Positions 42,655 through 51,596 of a stretch of DNA of 64,000 nt are shown here, one piece after another. Both the position numbers and the translations under genes were made by a program. The stretch lies in assembly GCA_028686135.1 (NCBI GenBank), contig JAQUCP010000002.1:123072-187071 (forward strand). The letters run 5' to 3'. The DNA is from UBA12481 sp012523435. Its GTDB lineage: Bacteria; Bacteroidota; Bacteroidia; Bacteroidales; UBA12481. Every line of letters starts with the position of its first letter. Positions within the stretch are counted from its first letter, which is position 1. The notes beneath the pieces were generated by a model. That model was not told where the DNA came from, did no database searches, and worked only from the letters and a program-made list of their open reading frames with translations.

Positions 42655-44223
42655 ATGAAGTCTTTACTGACCGCGGAAGATATTCGCCAAATAACCGAAC
42701 GAGGGATGAAACCCCAGGAGATCGAAACACAACTGAAGAATTTTAAGAAAGGATTTCCACCCATCGTACTCAAAGAAGCTGCTACCACTAAACAAGGAAT
42801 TCATAAATTATCTCCAAAAGCAACCGAAGAACTTGCTGCCCGATTCGAAGAGTATGCCCAGAATCATCAAGTAGTCAAGTTCGTACCAGCATCTGGAGCA
42901 GCCTCAAGAATGTTTAAACACCTGCTGGAATTCAGAGCAAAATATCGAGGAACTTACGAAGACCAACTTCTGCTGATTACCGATAAAAGCCCGGATTCAG
43001 TGTTCTACTTTTTTGAACACCTGCCCAACTTCGCCTTTTTTCAATATCTACTTGATGCCTTAGAACTTAGAGGGCTAGATTATGACACTACCATCGCCGA
43101 AAGCCGGTACGAGAAAATTCTGAACACTCTCCTGACCGATAAAGGCATGAATTACGGAAACCTCCCCAAAGCCCTGATCCCATTTCATGCCTACGGCGAT
43201 CAAACACGAACAGCCCTGATCGAACACCTGGTCGAAGCAGCTTTTTACGCGAAATCAGGAGATAACAAATGTCACGTTCATTTTACCACACTGCCCGAAC
43301 ATCTCGAGCTGATGGACCAGCATTTTAAAGAGAACCAGGAGGAGCTGGAGAACAAATACCAAGTTAAATACCAGATTGAATATAGCATACAGGATCCTTC
43401 TACGGATGTTATTGCCGTTGATATGGAAAATAACCCGGTCCGAGACGATCACGGAATGTTGATCTTTAGACCCGGGGGGCACGGAGCTCTGCTTAAAAAC
43501 CTGGGTTCCATCAAAGCTGACCTGATTATCATAAAAAATATCGATAATGTATGCCACGATCGCTGTAAACCTGATACATATTTGTATAAGAAGGTGTTAG
43601 CTGGCAAGTTGATCGAACTCCAGGATCAAATCTTTGCCTACCTTCGCGGCCTGGACAATCCAACTCCTCCCTCCATGAAGGTGGTCGAATCTATGTGGTC
43701 ATTCCTGGAACATAAGCTTCATGTGATCCCCCCTGCCGGTAGTGAGAAATGGAAAAAAGAGGAACGAATAGAGTTCCTGCGGAAGAAGTTTAACCGCCCC
43801 ATCAGAGTATGCGGAATGGTTGAGAATGAAGGTGAACCCGGTGGAGGCCCTTTCTGGGCAGAAAATCCGGATGGAACTGTCAGCCTTCAGATTGTAGAAT
43901 CTTCACAGGTTGACCACGAAAATGCCCCACAAGAATTGATCTTCCAGTCATCGACACACTTCAATCCAGTGGATATCGTCTGCTCAATCCAAGACTACAA
44001 CGGAGGAACCTTCGAACTCAAGAATTTTATGAATCCGAGAGCTGGTTTCATTACACAGAAATCGATCGATTCAAAAACTATTAAAGCCCAGGAACTGCCA
44101 GGACTGTGGAACGGATCTATGTCAGACTGGAATACAGTATTTGTTGAAGTACCCTTGAACACCTTCAATCCAGTTAAAACAATCAACGACCTACTCAGAA
44201 CAGAACACCTGCCTACCATTTAA
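42655..44223 (+). CDS. DUF4301 family protein
   Basis: A 522-residue cytoplasmic protein with no signal peptide, which I recognise as the Bacteroidota family DUF4301; its function is unknown to me. The stretch KFVPASGAASRMFKHLLEF (about 75-93) and the later IFRPGGHGALLKNLGSIKAD and IIIKNIDNVCHDR recall the sugar-nucleotidyltransferase fold, in which a glycine-rich loop and a GHGA motif hold the nucleotide. The C-terminal third has the conserved VCGMVENEGEPGGGPFWAEN. aroE starts four bases after its stop, so the two are probably coupled. Confidence 0.7.
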   Translation: MKSLLTAEDIRQITERGMKPQEIETQLKNFKKGFPPIVLKEAATTKQGIHKLSPKATEELAARFEEYAQNHQVVKFVPASGAASRMFKHLLEFRAKYRGTYEDQLLLITDKSPDSVFYFFEHLPNFAFFQYLLDALELRGLDYDTTIAESRYEKILNTLLTDKGMNYGNLPKALIPFHAYGDQTRTALIEHLVEAAFYAKSGDNKCHVHFTTLPEHLELMDQHFKENQEELENKYQVKYQIEYSIQDPSTDVIAVDMENNPVRDDHGMLIFRPGGHGALLKNLGSIKADLIIIKNIDNVCHDRCKPDTYLYKKVLAGKLIELQDQIFAYLRGLDNPTPPSMKVVESMWSFLEHKLHVIPPAGSEKWKKEERIEFLRKKFNRPIRVCGMVENEGEPGGGPFWAENPDGTVSLQIVESSQVDHENAPQELIFQSSTHFNPVDIVCSIQDYNGGTFELKNFMNPRAGFITQKSIDSKTIKAQELPGLWNGSMSDWNTVFVEVPLNTFNPVKTINDLLRTEHLPTI

Positions 44224-44227
44224 TCCG

Positions 44228-44986
44228 ATGAGTCAACAGGAAGATAGACTGTTTGGATTGATAGGATATCCATTAAGTCACTCTTTTTCTGCATCTTACT
44301 TCAATAGGAAGTTTGAAAATGAGGCCTTCCCAAATTGCTCTTACCACAATTTTGAAATGCCATCCATCAGTGGACTGCCAACTCTGATCGAAGAACTGCC
44401 AACTCTTGTTGGTCTTAATGTGACTATCCCCCACAAGCAGAGTGTCATGCAGCTGATGACTAACCTTGACCCCGTTGCTGAAAAGGTTGGGGCAGTTAAT
44501 ACCATCCGTATTGAGCGAAAATCCGGAGAAACCATTCTCGCCGGATACAATACCGACGTTATGGGTTTCGAATTAAGTCTGAAGTCCTTTATCGGACAGC
44601 TGAAACCAAGGGCGATGGTTTTAGGAACCGGGGGAGCATCCCGGGCTGTGCGCTTTGTTCTTGAAAAACTTGAGATTCCAATTACTCTAATCAGTCGGAA
44701 AGAATCCAATAACACCTTATCTTACAGTCAACTAGACCAATCTATCATACAAAATCACCACCTAATAATCAATTGCACCCCTTTGGGAACCTGGCCCAAT
44801 GTGGATGCATTCCCGCCGATTCCTTATGAGGGTATCCACCAACAGCATTTTCTATTTGATTTGGTGTATAATCCCGAGACGACAAGGTTTTTAGCCCTGG
44901 GCTCTGAGCGGGGTGCTTCTATACGAAATGGCCTCGAGATGTTGATTGGCCAAGCTGAAGCTGCATGGCAGATTTGGAATCGTTAA
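44228..44986 (+). CDS. aroE: Shikimate dehydrogenase
   Basis: Reduces 3-dehydroshikimate to shikimate with NADPH in aromatic amino-acid synthesis. 252 residues, with the substrate motif GYPLSHSFSASYFN, catalytic Lys in NVTIPHKQSVM, Asp in AGYNTDVMGF and the dinucleotide loop VLGTGGASRAV. Short for the family, typical of Bacteroidota AroE. Its TAA overlaps the TAA of truA on the other strand by four bases in total. Confidence 0.94.
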   Translation: MSQQEDRLFGLIGYPLSHSFSASYFNRKFENEAFPNCSYHNFEMPSISGLPTLIEELPTLVGLNVTIPHKQSVMQLMTNLDPVAEKVGAVNTIRIERKSGETILAGYNTDVMGFELSLKSFIGQLKPRAMVLGTGGASRAVRFVLEKLEIPITLISRKESNNTLSYSQLDQSIIQNHHLIINCTPLGTWPNVDAFPPIPYEGIHQQHFLFDLVYNPETTRFLALGSERGASIRNGLEMLIGQAEAAWQIWNR

Positions 44987-45795
44987 GCTTTCCTGATGAG
45001 TTCGGGAAAGGGCACAGTCGGGTTAACTAAAAAGGATTCAGGAGGATAATCAACACGAGTTAAAAAGAGCCCCTGAGCCGGAGCCGACATCCCTGCAGCA
45101 GATCGGTTTTTTGCTTCCATAATCTGAATCATTTCCTGGCTATTCAGATGACCTTTGCCACCTTCTACCATGGTGCCAACCAAAGCTCTAACCATATTCC
45201 TCAAAAAACGATCGGCCCGAATACGGAAAACCAGGAATTTGCCCTCATCCTTCCAGCCTGCCTCGTAAACCTCACAAATATTAGTCTTGGTGTCGGTGTG
45301 CAACTTACTGAAACTCGTAAAATCATGTTGGCCAATGATAAGCTCTGCCATTTGATTCATCACCAGCAGGTCTAATTCCGGAGAATGCTCCCAACAAAAC
45401 GGTGCTAGGAATGGCTGTCTACCCCTACCTATGAGATAATGGTAGGTTCTGGAGGTAGCTGAGAATCGTGCATGGCAATCCGGCAACACCTTAACAATCC
45501 GATCAATACGAATCGATCCCCGGAAAAACCTACCGAGCTTCAAACATAACTTATCCGTATCGGAACACGGAGTAGTCAGATCAAAATGAGCCACAAAGTG
45601 AGAAGCATGCACTCCAGTATCTGTCCGCCCACAGCCAACAATATTGACAACTTCACCCGTCAGACAGGTCAAGGCATGATTGATAGACTCCTGGACGGTG
45701 GGAACACCTGGCTGAATCTGCCAGCCATGAAATTCTGAGCCATTGTAGGCCAGTTCAATGAAATAACGTTGAAAAGCAGTGGATTGACTTAACAT
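44983..45795 (-). CDS. truA: tRNA pseudouridine synthase A
   Basis: Makes pseudouridine at positions 38-40 of tRNA anticodon arms. 270 residues. The catalytic Asp59 is in GCGRTDTGVHASHFVAHFDL, and RFLRNMVRALVGTM near 195 is the conserved RXVR-type region. Divergent from the Bat operon, with 67 bases between starts. Confidence 0.95.
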   Translation of the reverse strand: MLSQSTAFQRYFIELAYNGSEFHGWQIQPGVPTVQESINHALTCLTGEVVNIVGCGRTDTGVHASHFVAHFDLTTPCSDTDKLCLKLGRFFRGSIRIDRIVKVLPDCHARFSATSRTYHYLIGRGRQPFLAPFCWEHSPELDLLVMNQMAELIIGQHDFTSFSKLHTDTKTNICEVYEAGWKDEGKFLVFRIRADRFLRNMVRALVGTMVEGGKGHLNSQEMIQIMEAKNRSAAGMSAPAQGLFLTRVDYPPESFLVNPTVPFPELIRKA

Positions 45796-45862
45796 TTGTT
45801 AACAAAAATATAAAAATATTAATAGTGCCTTAGCCTACTTTCGTGGCACTTAAACGTCAAAC

Positions 45863-46858
45863 ATGATGAATTCAAACGACATCCGGCAAATCAACGAAAA
45901 AATTCAGCAGGAAAGCAGCTTCGTCGAGATGATCACTCTTGAAATGAACAAAGTGATTGTAGGACAGAAGCACTTGATTGAGAGTCTTTTAGTTGGACTA
46001 TTGTCAAATGGGCACCTCCTTCTTGAAGGTGTCCCGGGTCTGGCCAAAACATTGGCTATCAGGACTCTGGCTAGCACAATCGATGCCGGCTTCTCCCGGA
46101 TCCAGTTCACACCTGATCTGCTCCCCGCCGATCTAATTGGAACGATGGTGTATAGTCAGAAAAAGGAGGAATTCCAAGTTCGTAAAGGGCCCGTATTCAA
46201 TAACTTCATTCTTGCTGATGAAATCAACAGGGCTCCTGCAAAAGTACAAAGCGCACTTTTAGAGGCCATGCAGGAACGACAGGTAACTATCGGAGTGAAC
46301 AGCTATCCTCTGCAAGAGCCATTCCTGGTATTGGCCACACAAAACCCGATCGAGCAGGAAGGAACCTACCCCCTCCCCGAAGCCCAGGTCGACCGTTTCA
46401 TGTTGAAAGTGGTCATTGGATATCCTTCAAAGGAAGAGGAAGCCAGAATCATTCGTCACAACCTGGCACAGGAGTTCCCGACAGCCAATAAAGTTATTGG
46501 CCCGGAGGCCATCCTAAAAGCCCGCGATGTCGTGAAAGAAGTTTATATGGACGAGAAAATCGAGAAGTACATTATCGATCTGGTCTTTGCCAGCCGTAAT
46601 CCGGAGGAGTATAAACTAACTGATTATAAAAGATATATTGCCTTTGGCGGCAGTCCAAGAGCCAGCATCTCTCTTGCACAAGCATCCAAAGCATTCGCCT
46701 TCATCAAACGTCGTGGTTATGTGATCCCTGAAGATGTCCGCGCAGTATCCCACGATGTCCTACGCCATCGAATAGGACTAACCTATGAGGCTGAAGCTGA
46801 GGATATTAAAACAGATAATATCATCAATGCCATTGTTAACCAAGTTGAAGTGCCATAG
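45863..46858 (+). CDS. moxR: MoxR-family AAA+ ATPase (Bat operon)
   Basis: AAA+ chaperone thought to act with the VWA proteins encoded downstream. 331 residues, with Walker A EGVPGLAKTLAIRT (56-63 core GVPGLAKT), Walker B ILADEINRAPAKVQ and the sensor region ATQNPIEQEGTYPLPEAQVD. First gene of a nine-gene run to 55.5 kb. Its spacing to DUF58 (66 bases) is the widest in the run. A weak TACTTTCG near 45836 is the only -7 candidate before it. Confidence 0.93.
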   Translation: MMNSNDIRQINEKIQQESSFVEMITLEMNKVIVGQKHLIESLLVGLLSNGHLLLEGVPGLAKTLAIRTLASTIDAGFSRIQFTPDLLPADLIGTMVYSQKKEEFQVRKGPVFNNFILADEINRAPAKVQSALLEAMQERQVTIGVNSYPLQEPFLVLATQNPIEQEGTYPLPEAQVDRFMLKVVIGYPSKEEEARIIRHNLAQEFPTANKVIGPEAILKARDVVKEVYMDEKIEKYIIDLVFASRNPEEYKLTDYKRYIAFGGSPRASISLAQASKAFAFIKRRGYVIPEDVRAVSHDVLRHRIGLTYEAEAEDIKTDNIINAIVNQVEVP

Positions 46859-46924
46859 GCTTGCAACCCGGAAGTTCAAAGATAGATTAAGAATAAACGA
46901 CAAAAGATTGAGTAATAGGAATCG

Positions 46925-47815
46925 ATGATTGCATCGGAGTTAATAGCGAAGGTCAGGAAAATTGAAATTAAAACGCGAGGGCTGTCAAACCACGTGTTCG
47001 CCGGGCAGTATCACAGCGCCTTCAAAGGCCAGGGTATGGCCTTCAGTGAGGTACGTGAGTATCAGTATGGCGACCCAATCCGGTCGATCGACTGGAATGT
47101 CACCGCTCGGTTCAATAAGCCTTTTGTCAAAATTTTCGAAGAAGAACGCGAATTAACCGTGATGCTGCTGGTCGATGTGAGTGGCTCCAACGAATTTGGT
47201 ACCCGATCACGGTTTAAGCGTGAGTTCATGACCGAATTAGCAGCGGTCCTGGCTTTCTCTGCTATTCAAAACAACGATAAAATCGGGGTTATTCTGTTCT
47301 CTGATCGGATTGAACGATTTATCCCACCAAAAAAGGGAAAATCACATATTCTGCGGATAATTCTGGAACTGCTGGAGTTTAAGCCGAGCAGTAAGGGAAC
47401 TGATCTGCCGGAAGCTCTCCGGTACCTGACCCATGCGATCAAAAAACGCGCTACCGCATTCCTGATATCAGATTTTATGATCGATGATCCATCCAACCTG
47501 GCCCGGTTAAATGATGCCCTCCGATTGGCCAACCGAAAACATGATCTGATCATACTTCAAGCCAACGATCCAGGAGAACGGGTGCTTCCCGATATCGGTC
47601 TGGTTCGCCTGAAAGACCCTGAATCCGGGGAAACCCGCTGGATTGATACCAGCAGTAAAAGAACCAGGCAAGCCTTAACCGATTGGTGGAGTATCCTGCA
47701 AAGGGAGCTTACTGGTGTGTTTAAACGGAGTGGAGTTGACTTTGTAACCCTAAGTACTAATGAGGATTACGTTAATCCACTAATGCAATTGTTTAAAAAA
47801 AGAGGTCGGAGATGA
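46925..47815 (+). CDS. DUF58 family VWA-like protein (Bat operon)
   Basis: A 296-residue cytoplasmic or membrane-associated protein with the DUF58 core GMAFSEVREYQYGDPIRSID and a VWA-like metal site LLVDVSGSNEFG. It is the standard partner encoded after MoxR in aerotolerance operons. The exact role is unknown; binding of MoxR is inferred from other bacteria. Its stop overlaps the next start by four bases (ATGA). Confidence 0.9.
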   Translation: MIASELIAKVRKIEIKTRGLSNHVFAGQYHSAFKGQGMAFSEVREYQYGDPIRSIDWNVTARFNKPFVKIFEEERELTVMLLVDVSGSNEFGTRSRFKREFMTELAAVLAFSAIQNNDKIGVILFSDRIERFIPPKKGKSHILRIILELLEFKPSSKGTDLPEALRYLTHAIKKRATAFLISDFMIDDPSNLARLNDALRLANRKHDLIILQANDPGERVLPDIGLVRLKDPESGETRWIDTSSKRTRQALTDWWSILQRELTGVFKRSGVDFVTLSTNEDYVNPLMQLFKKRGRR

Positions 47816-48807
47816 AAGCACTGTGCAGATGGCCTAACCGGATTGCATCATTCGTGGTTTTGGTGCTCCTCTTCCCTCTGCCTTCGATCGGTCAGACGGT
47901 TAAAGCCGATGCGTTATTGGATACCTCACGCATGTTGATCGGCGATCAGGTCAATCTTTGGCTCACGCTTGAACAACCGGTCGGATGGAACATCAGGTTC
48001 CCGGTGGTGGTCGATTCGCTCGACCAAAAGATTGAGGTATTGTCCGTATCACCTATCGACACGATGGATCAAAATGGAGAGTTGATTAACCTCCGACAGA
48101 GATTGTTGCTTACAGTATTCGATACTGGCCTTTTCGTGATTCCACCCCTTCCTTTTAAGTTAGATGAGGGAGACAAGCTGTTTACCACCCGTGCACTCCC
48201 CTTAGAGGTTTTGGGGATGCCCGTGGATACCACAAAAGGTATCGTGGACATCAAACCTCTCTACGATATGCCGGTAAGCTTTGCGGAAGTGCTTCCCTTT
48301 ATCCTGATCGGCTTCCTGATCGCTGCTATCTTGTTCTTTTATTTTCGTTATCTCAAAAAGAGAAGGCATAAGCCTCTGGTCAACACAGAACCTGAAATTC
48401 CACCCATTCCGGCTCATATCTGGGCTCTGGAACAGCTAGATAACTTGATAAAAGAGAAATTGTGGCAACAGAAAAAGGTTAAACTGTTTTATAGTCGCCT
48501 AACCGACATTATCCGTCAATATATCGAGATGCGATTTAAAGTTCCAGCTATGGAACAAACTACCGATGAAATTCTTAGGGCGTTTGACCGGAATAGGCTA
48601 ATTAACGGAATAGTAAAAACCGAACTCAAAGAATTACTGGAGATCGCCGACTTGGTCAAGTTTGCCAAATGGCACCCGGTAACAGAGGAACACGAACAAG
48701 CCCAGCAGTGGGCATACGATTTCATTCTCAGAACAAAGCCAAGCATCGATTTACGCAAGCCGGTTGATGAAAACACATTAACCGAAGAGAAGGAGGTTGA
48801 AAAATGA
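47812..48807 (+). CDS. Exported single-helix membrane protein (DUF4381-like, Bat operon)
   Basis: A 331-residue protein with an N-terminal signal (RIASFVVLVLLFPLPSIGQ), a beta-rich extracytoplasmic domain of about 135 residues, one membrane helix (about 160-182, VLPFILIGFLIAAILFFYF) and a cytoplasmic helical tail ending in charged residues. This layout is like DUF4381 proteins in other Bat-type operons. Function unknown; position suggests a scaffold between MoxR/DUF58 in the cytoplasm and the periplasmic Bat parts. Overlaps both neighbours by four bases. Confidence 0.75.
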   Translation: MKALCRWPNRIASFVVLVLLFPLPSIGQTVKADALLDTSRMLIGDQVNLWLTLEQPVGWNIRFPVVVDSLDQKIEVLSVSPIDTMDQNGELINLRQRLLLTVFDTGLFVIPPLPFKLDEGDKLFTTRALPLEVLGMPVDTTKGIVDIKPLYDMPVSFAEVLPFILIGFLIAAILFFYFRYLKKRRHKPLVNTEPEIPPIPAHIWALEQLDNLIKEKLWQQKKVKLFYSRLTDIIRQYIEMRFKVPAMEQTTDEILRAFDRNRLINGIVKTELKELLEIADLVKFAKWHPVTEEHEQAQQWAYDFILRTKPSIDLRKPVDENTLTEEKEVEK

Positions 48808-49796
48808 ACGAAATACAGTTCGCAAATCCTTACTGGCTCTATCTGCTGATCCTGCTTCCGCTGATGATCATCGGATATATCCTGCTACGAAAAAAGCGAG
48901 CTGCTGTCTTGCATGTTTCTGGACTTCAACCATTTAAAAACCTTCCAGCCACTTGGAGAAATTACCTTCAACATTTGCCATTTATGCTCCGATCGCTGGC
49001 AGTCGGCTGTCTGATTATCATCCTTGCTCGCCCACAATCCTCCAGCTCTTGGCAAAATGTGACCACCGAAGGGATTGATATCGTCATAGCACTGGATATT
49101 TCGGGAAGTATGCTGGCCGAAGATTTTAAACCAAACCGGCTGGAGGCATCAAAGAATGTAGCTTCGGAGTTTATTGCCGGGCGACCGAACGATCGAGTCG
49201 GATTGGTCGTATTCAGTGGAGAATCATTCACTCAATGCCCTCTAACTACGGATCATGCGGTACTGATGAATCTGTTCAAGGGAATCGAGAGTGGGATTAT
49301 CGAAGATGGAACCGCTATCGGTTTAGGACTGGCGAATGCTGTGAGCCGTTTGAAAGATTCTGATTCAAAAAGCAAAGTGGTGATCCTCCTGACCGATGGA
49401 ATGAATAATCGTGGCGAAATCGCACCCGAAACCGCAGGAGAGATTGCCCATACGTTTGGAGTAAGGGTTTACACGATTGGAGTGGGGAGTATGGGAACTG
49501 CCCCCTACCCTTTCAGCACACCGTTTGGAATTCAATATCAGAATGTTAAGGTTGAAATTGATGAGCCTGTTCTGCAAAAGATTGCATCCTTGACTGGCGG
49601 TCAGTATTTCAGGGCAACGAATAATCAGAAGCTTCGGGAAATTTATCAAGAAATAGATCAAATGGAGAAATCCAGGATCGAAGTTAGAGAAGTAAGCAGC
49701 AAAACTGAAGAATACTTACCGTTTCTATTGCTGGCCCTGCTGGCCTTGGGATTAGAAATTGTTTTAAAGCTAACCTTGTTCAGGCGGGTTATATGA
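48804..49796 (+). CDS. batA: BatA, VWA-domain membrane protein
   Basis: 330 residues, with membrane helices near 9-28 and 58-75 and at the C-terminus (about 307-327) and a VWA domain between. The MIDAS site is complete: Asp98-Ile-Ser100-Gly-Ser102 in IVIALDISGSMLAEDF, a threonine in the TQCPLTTDH loop, and the aspartate in VILLTDGMNN. Named from the Bacteroides fragilis aerotolerance operon. The VWA domain should face the periplasm. BatB starts 27 bases later. Confidence 0.92.
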   Translation: MNEIQFANPYWLYLLILLPLMIIGYILLRKKRAAVLHVSGLQPFKNLPATWRNYLQHLPFMLRSLAVGCLIIILARPQSSSSWQNVTTEGIDIVIALDISGSMLAEDFKPNRLEASKNVASEFIAGRPNDRVGLVVFSGESFTQCPLTTDHAVLMNLFKGIESGIIEDGTAIGLGLANAVSRLKDSDSKSKVVILLTDGMNNRGEIAPETAGEIAHTFGVRVYTIGVGSMGTAPYPFSTPFGIQYQNVKVEIDEPVLQKIASLTGGQYFRATNNQKLREIYQEIDQMEKSRIEVREVSSKTEEYLPFLLLALLALGLEIVLKLTLFRRVI

Positions 49797-49823
49797 TAGT
49801 AATAAGTTATATATCAAGTTAAT

Positions 49824-50873
49824 ATGAATACACCATTCCGGTTTGCAAATGAAAGTTATCTGCTGGGTCTCCTGGTGATTCCCATGCTGGTCGCTTTGTT
49901 TTTCCTGATACGCTACTGGTCGGGAAAACGCTTGCAGGCATGGAGTGATCATCAATTATTGAGCAGGCTGGTTCCTCTACGCTCGTCGTCCAGGCCAGTC
50001 GTCAAGTTTATGATTTTGATGATGGCCTTGGGAGCTATGATTATTGCTCTGGCCAGGCCGCAGTACGGAAGCAAGCTGACCGAAGTTAAACGGAAGGGTA
50101 TAGAACTCATGATCGCGCTGGATGTATCAAATTCCATGTTGGCCGAAGATATTCAACCATCCCGGCTGGAGAACGCTAAAATGGCCATATCCCGACTGTT
50201 GGATAAACTGCAGAATGATAAAATTGGACTGATTGTATTTGCCGGAGATGCTTATGTCCAAATGCCCATAACGACTGACTATGCAGCAGCCAAGCTCTTC
50301 CTGGATGCGATTAATCCGCAGATGGTTCCTCGTCAGGGAACCTCGGTATCCAGTGCTATTCGTCTGGCAATGAGATCATTCACTCCTGAATCTGAAAAGA
50401 GCCGGGCAATCATTATTATCACAGACGGTGAAGATCATGAGGAGGGGGCCATTGATGCTGCCCGTGAGGCTGCTGAAGCAGGCATTGTCGTTCACACAAT
50501 TGGGATTGGAACCCCTTCTGGCGTTCCCATTCCGATCTCTGGCGGAAGTGGCCGAGTGGACTTCCGTACCGATGCGGAGGGTCAGGTAGTCATCAGCAAA
50601 CTCAATGAAGAGCTGCTTCGCCAGGTTTCTGTTAGCGGAAAAGGACTATACATTAGAGCTACCAATGCCCGCACCGGGCTAAATGATATCCTTGACGAAG
50701 TTAACAAGATGGAAAAAGAGGAGATCAGTGCCAAAGTATATGCCGAATATGATGAACAATTTGTCTATTACGCAGGATTAGCACTACTCCTTCTCCTGAT
50801 TGAACTCATAATCCTAGGCCGCAAAAATCTGTTTATTAGCCGTTTAAATCTGTTTGAAAGTTCAAAAAGATGA
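49824..50873 (+). CDS. batB: BatB, VWA-domain membrane protein
   Basis: 349 residues with the same layout as BatA: helices near 12-29 and 60-77, a VWA domain, and a C-terminal helix (about 316-334). The MIDAS motif reads DVSNS (100-104) rather than DxSGS, with TDGEDHEEG further on; the Asp and both Ser residues needed for metal are kept. BatA and BatB look like duplicates. BatC starts six bases after its stop. Confidence 0.92.
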   Translation: MNTPFRFANESYLLGLLVIPMLVALFFLIRYWSGKRLQAWSDHQLLSRLVPLRSSSRPVVKFMILMMALGAMIIALARPQYGSKLTEVKRKGIELMIALDVSNSMLAEDIQPSRLENAKMAISRLLDKLQNDKIGLIVFAGDAYVQMPITTDYAAAKLFLDAINPQMVPRQGTSVSSAIRLAMRSFTPESEKSRAIIIITDGEDHEEGAIDAAREAAEAGIVVHTIGIGTPSGVPIPISGGSGRVDFRTDAEGQVVISKLNEELLRQVSVSGKGLYIRATNARTGLNDILDEVNKMEKEEISAKVYAEYDEQFVYYAGLALLLLLIELIILGRKNLFISRLNLFESSKR

Positions 50874-50879
50874 GATGAG

Positions 50880-51596
50880 ATGAAAATTATCTTGACCATT
50901 ATCGGCTTCTTTATCTGGACATTGTCAGGGTTTTCGCAATCCGAAAAGCGGTATATCCGTGAAGGTAATCGCGAATTCAAAGCAGGAAAATTCAGCGAAT
51001 CGGAAGTGGCGTATCGGAAGGCAATGGAAAATCGGAGTATTAGTGACATTGCAGGGTTTAACCTGGGGAGTTCACTTTATCGGCAGGAAAAATATGAAGA
51101 GGCAGCACGTCAGTATGATGTATCCTCGAGTGAAGGTGCCAAACCTGATCACTCGTCAAAGGCTTTACATAACAAAGGGAATGCCCTCCTGATGGCTGGG
51201 AATATCGATGAAAGCATCGAAGCGTATAAAGAGGCTCTCCGCAATAATCCAGCGGATTTAGAAACGAAGTATAACCTGGTTTATGCGTTGAACATGAAAG
51301 AGCAGATGGAGCAGCAACAACAGCAACAGCCAAAGGACGGAGAGCAGGAAGACCAGGAGGATCAGCAGGAGCAAGAGAATCCGAGTTCCGGAAATCAAGA
51401 TCAGCAGCAACAGCAAGAACAGCAGCAACAACAGCAAGAACAGCAGCAACAAGCAGAACCACAGGATGCTAAAATTTCACGGGAAGATGCTCGAAGGTTG
51501 CTGGAAGCCCTTGCCAATGACGAAAAGCAGGTTCAGGAAAAGGTAAAGAAAGAGCAGGCTAAGGCATCTCGTGTTAGAACAATAAAGGATTGGTAA
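50880..51596 (+). CDS. batC: BatC, TPR protein with glutamine-rich region
   Basis: 238 residues: a signal peptide (LTIIGFFIWTLSGFSQ), two or three TPR repeats (about 20-140, with AGFNLGSSLYRQEKYEEAAR and ALRNNPADLETKYNLVYALN), a glutamine/glutamate-rich segment (about 142-195) and a charged C-terminus. The glutamine-rich segment is low complexity and encoded by imperfect repeats. BatC probably mediates protein contacts in the periplasm. Its TAA overlaps the batD ATG (TAATG). Confidence 0.88.
   Translation: MKIILTIIGFFIWTLSGFSQSEKRYIREGNREFKAGKFSESEVAYRKAMENRSISDIAGFNLGSSLYRQEKYEEAARQYDVSSSEGAKPDHSSKALHNKGNALLMAGNIDESIEAYKEALRNNPADLETKYNLVYALNMKEQMEQQQQQQPKDGEQEDQEDQQEQENPSSGNQDQQQQQEQQQQQQEQQQQAEPQDAKISREDARRLLEALANDEKQVQEKVKKEQAKASRVRTIKDW
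51402..51458 (+). repeat. Imperfect 18/21/18-base CAG/CAA repeats in batC
   Basis: Three units in tandem: CAGCAGCAACAGCAAGAA (51402-51419), a 21-base version with one extra CAA (51420-51440), and CAGCAGCAACAAGCAGAA (51441-51458). They encode part of the Gln-rich segment. A related but more degenerate stretch starts at about 51310. Unit lengths are multiples of three, so copy-number change would keep the frame. Confidence 0.85.

Noticed and set aside
45836..45843. TACTTTCG as a -7 box for moxR
   Set aside because: It deviates from the consensus and lacks any TTG 17-23 bases upstream.
50121..50135. BatB MIDAS reading DVSNS instead of DxSGS
   Set aside because: The metal-binding Asp and Ser residues are intact and Asn here is common in BatB proteins.
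51058..51462. Open frames on the minus strand over the batC repeats, rich in leucine or valine/alanine
   Set aside because: The composition is simply the complement of CAG/CAA repeats.
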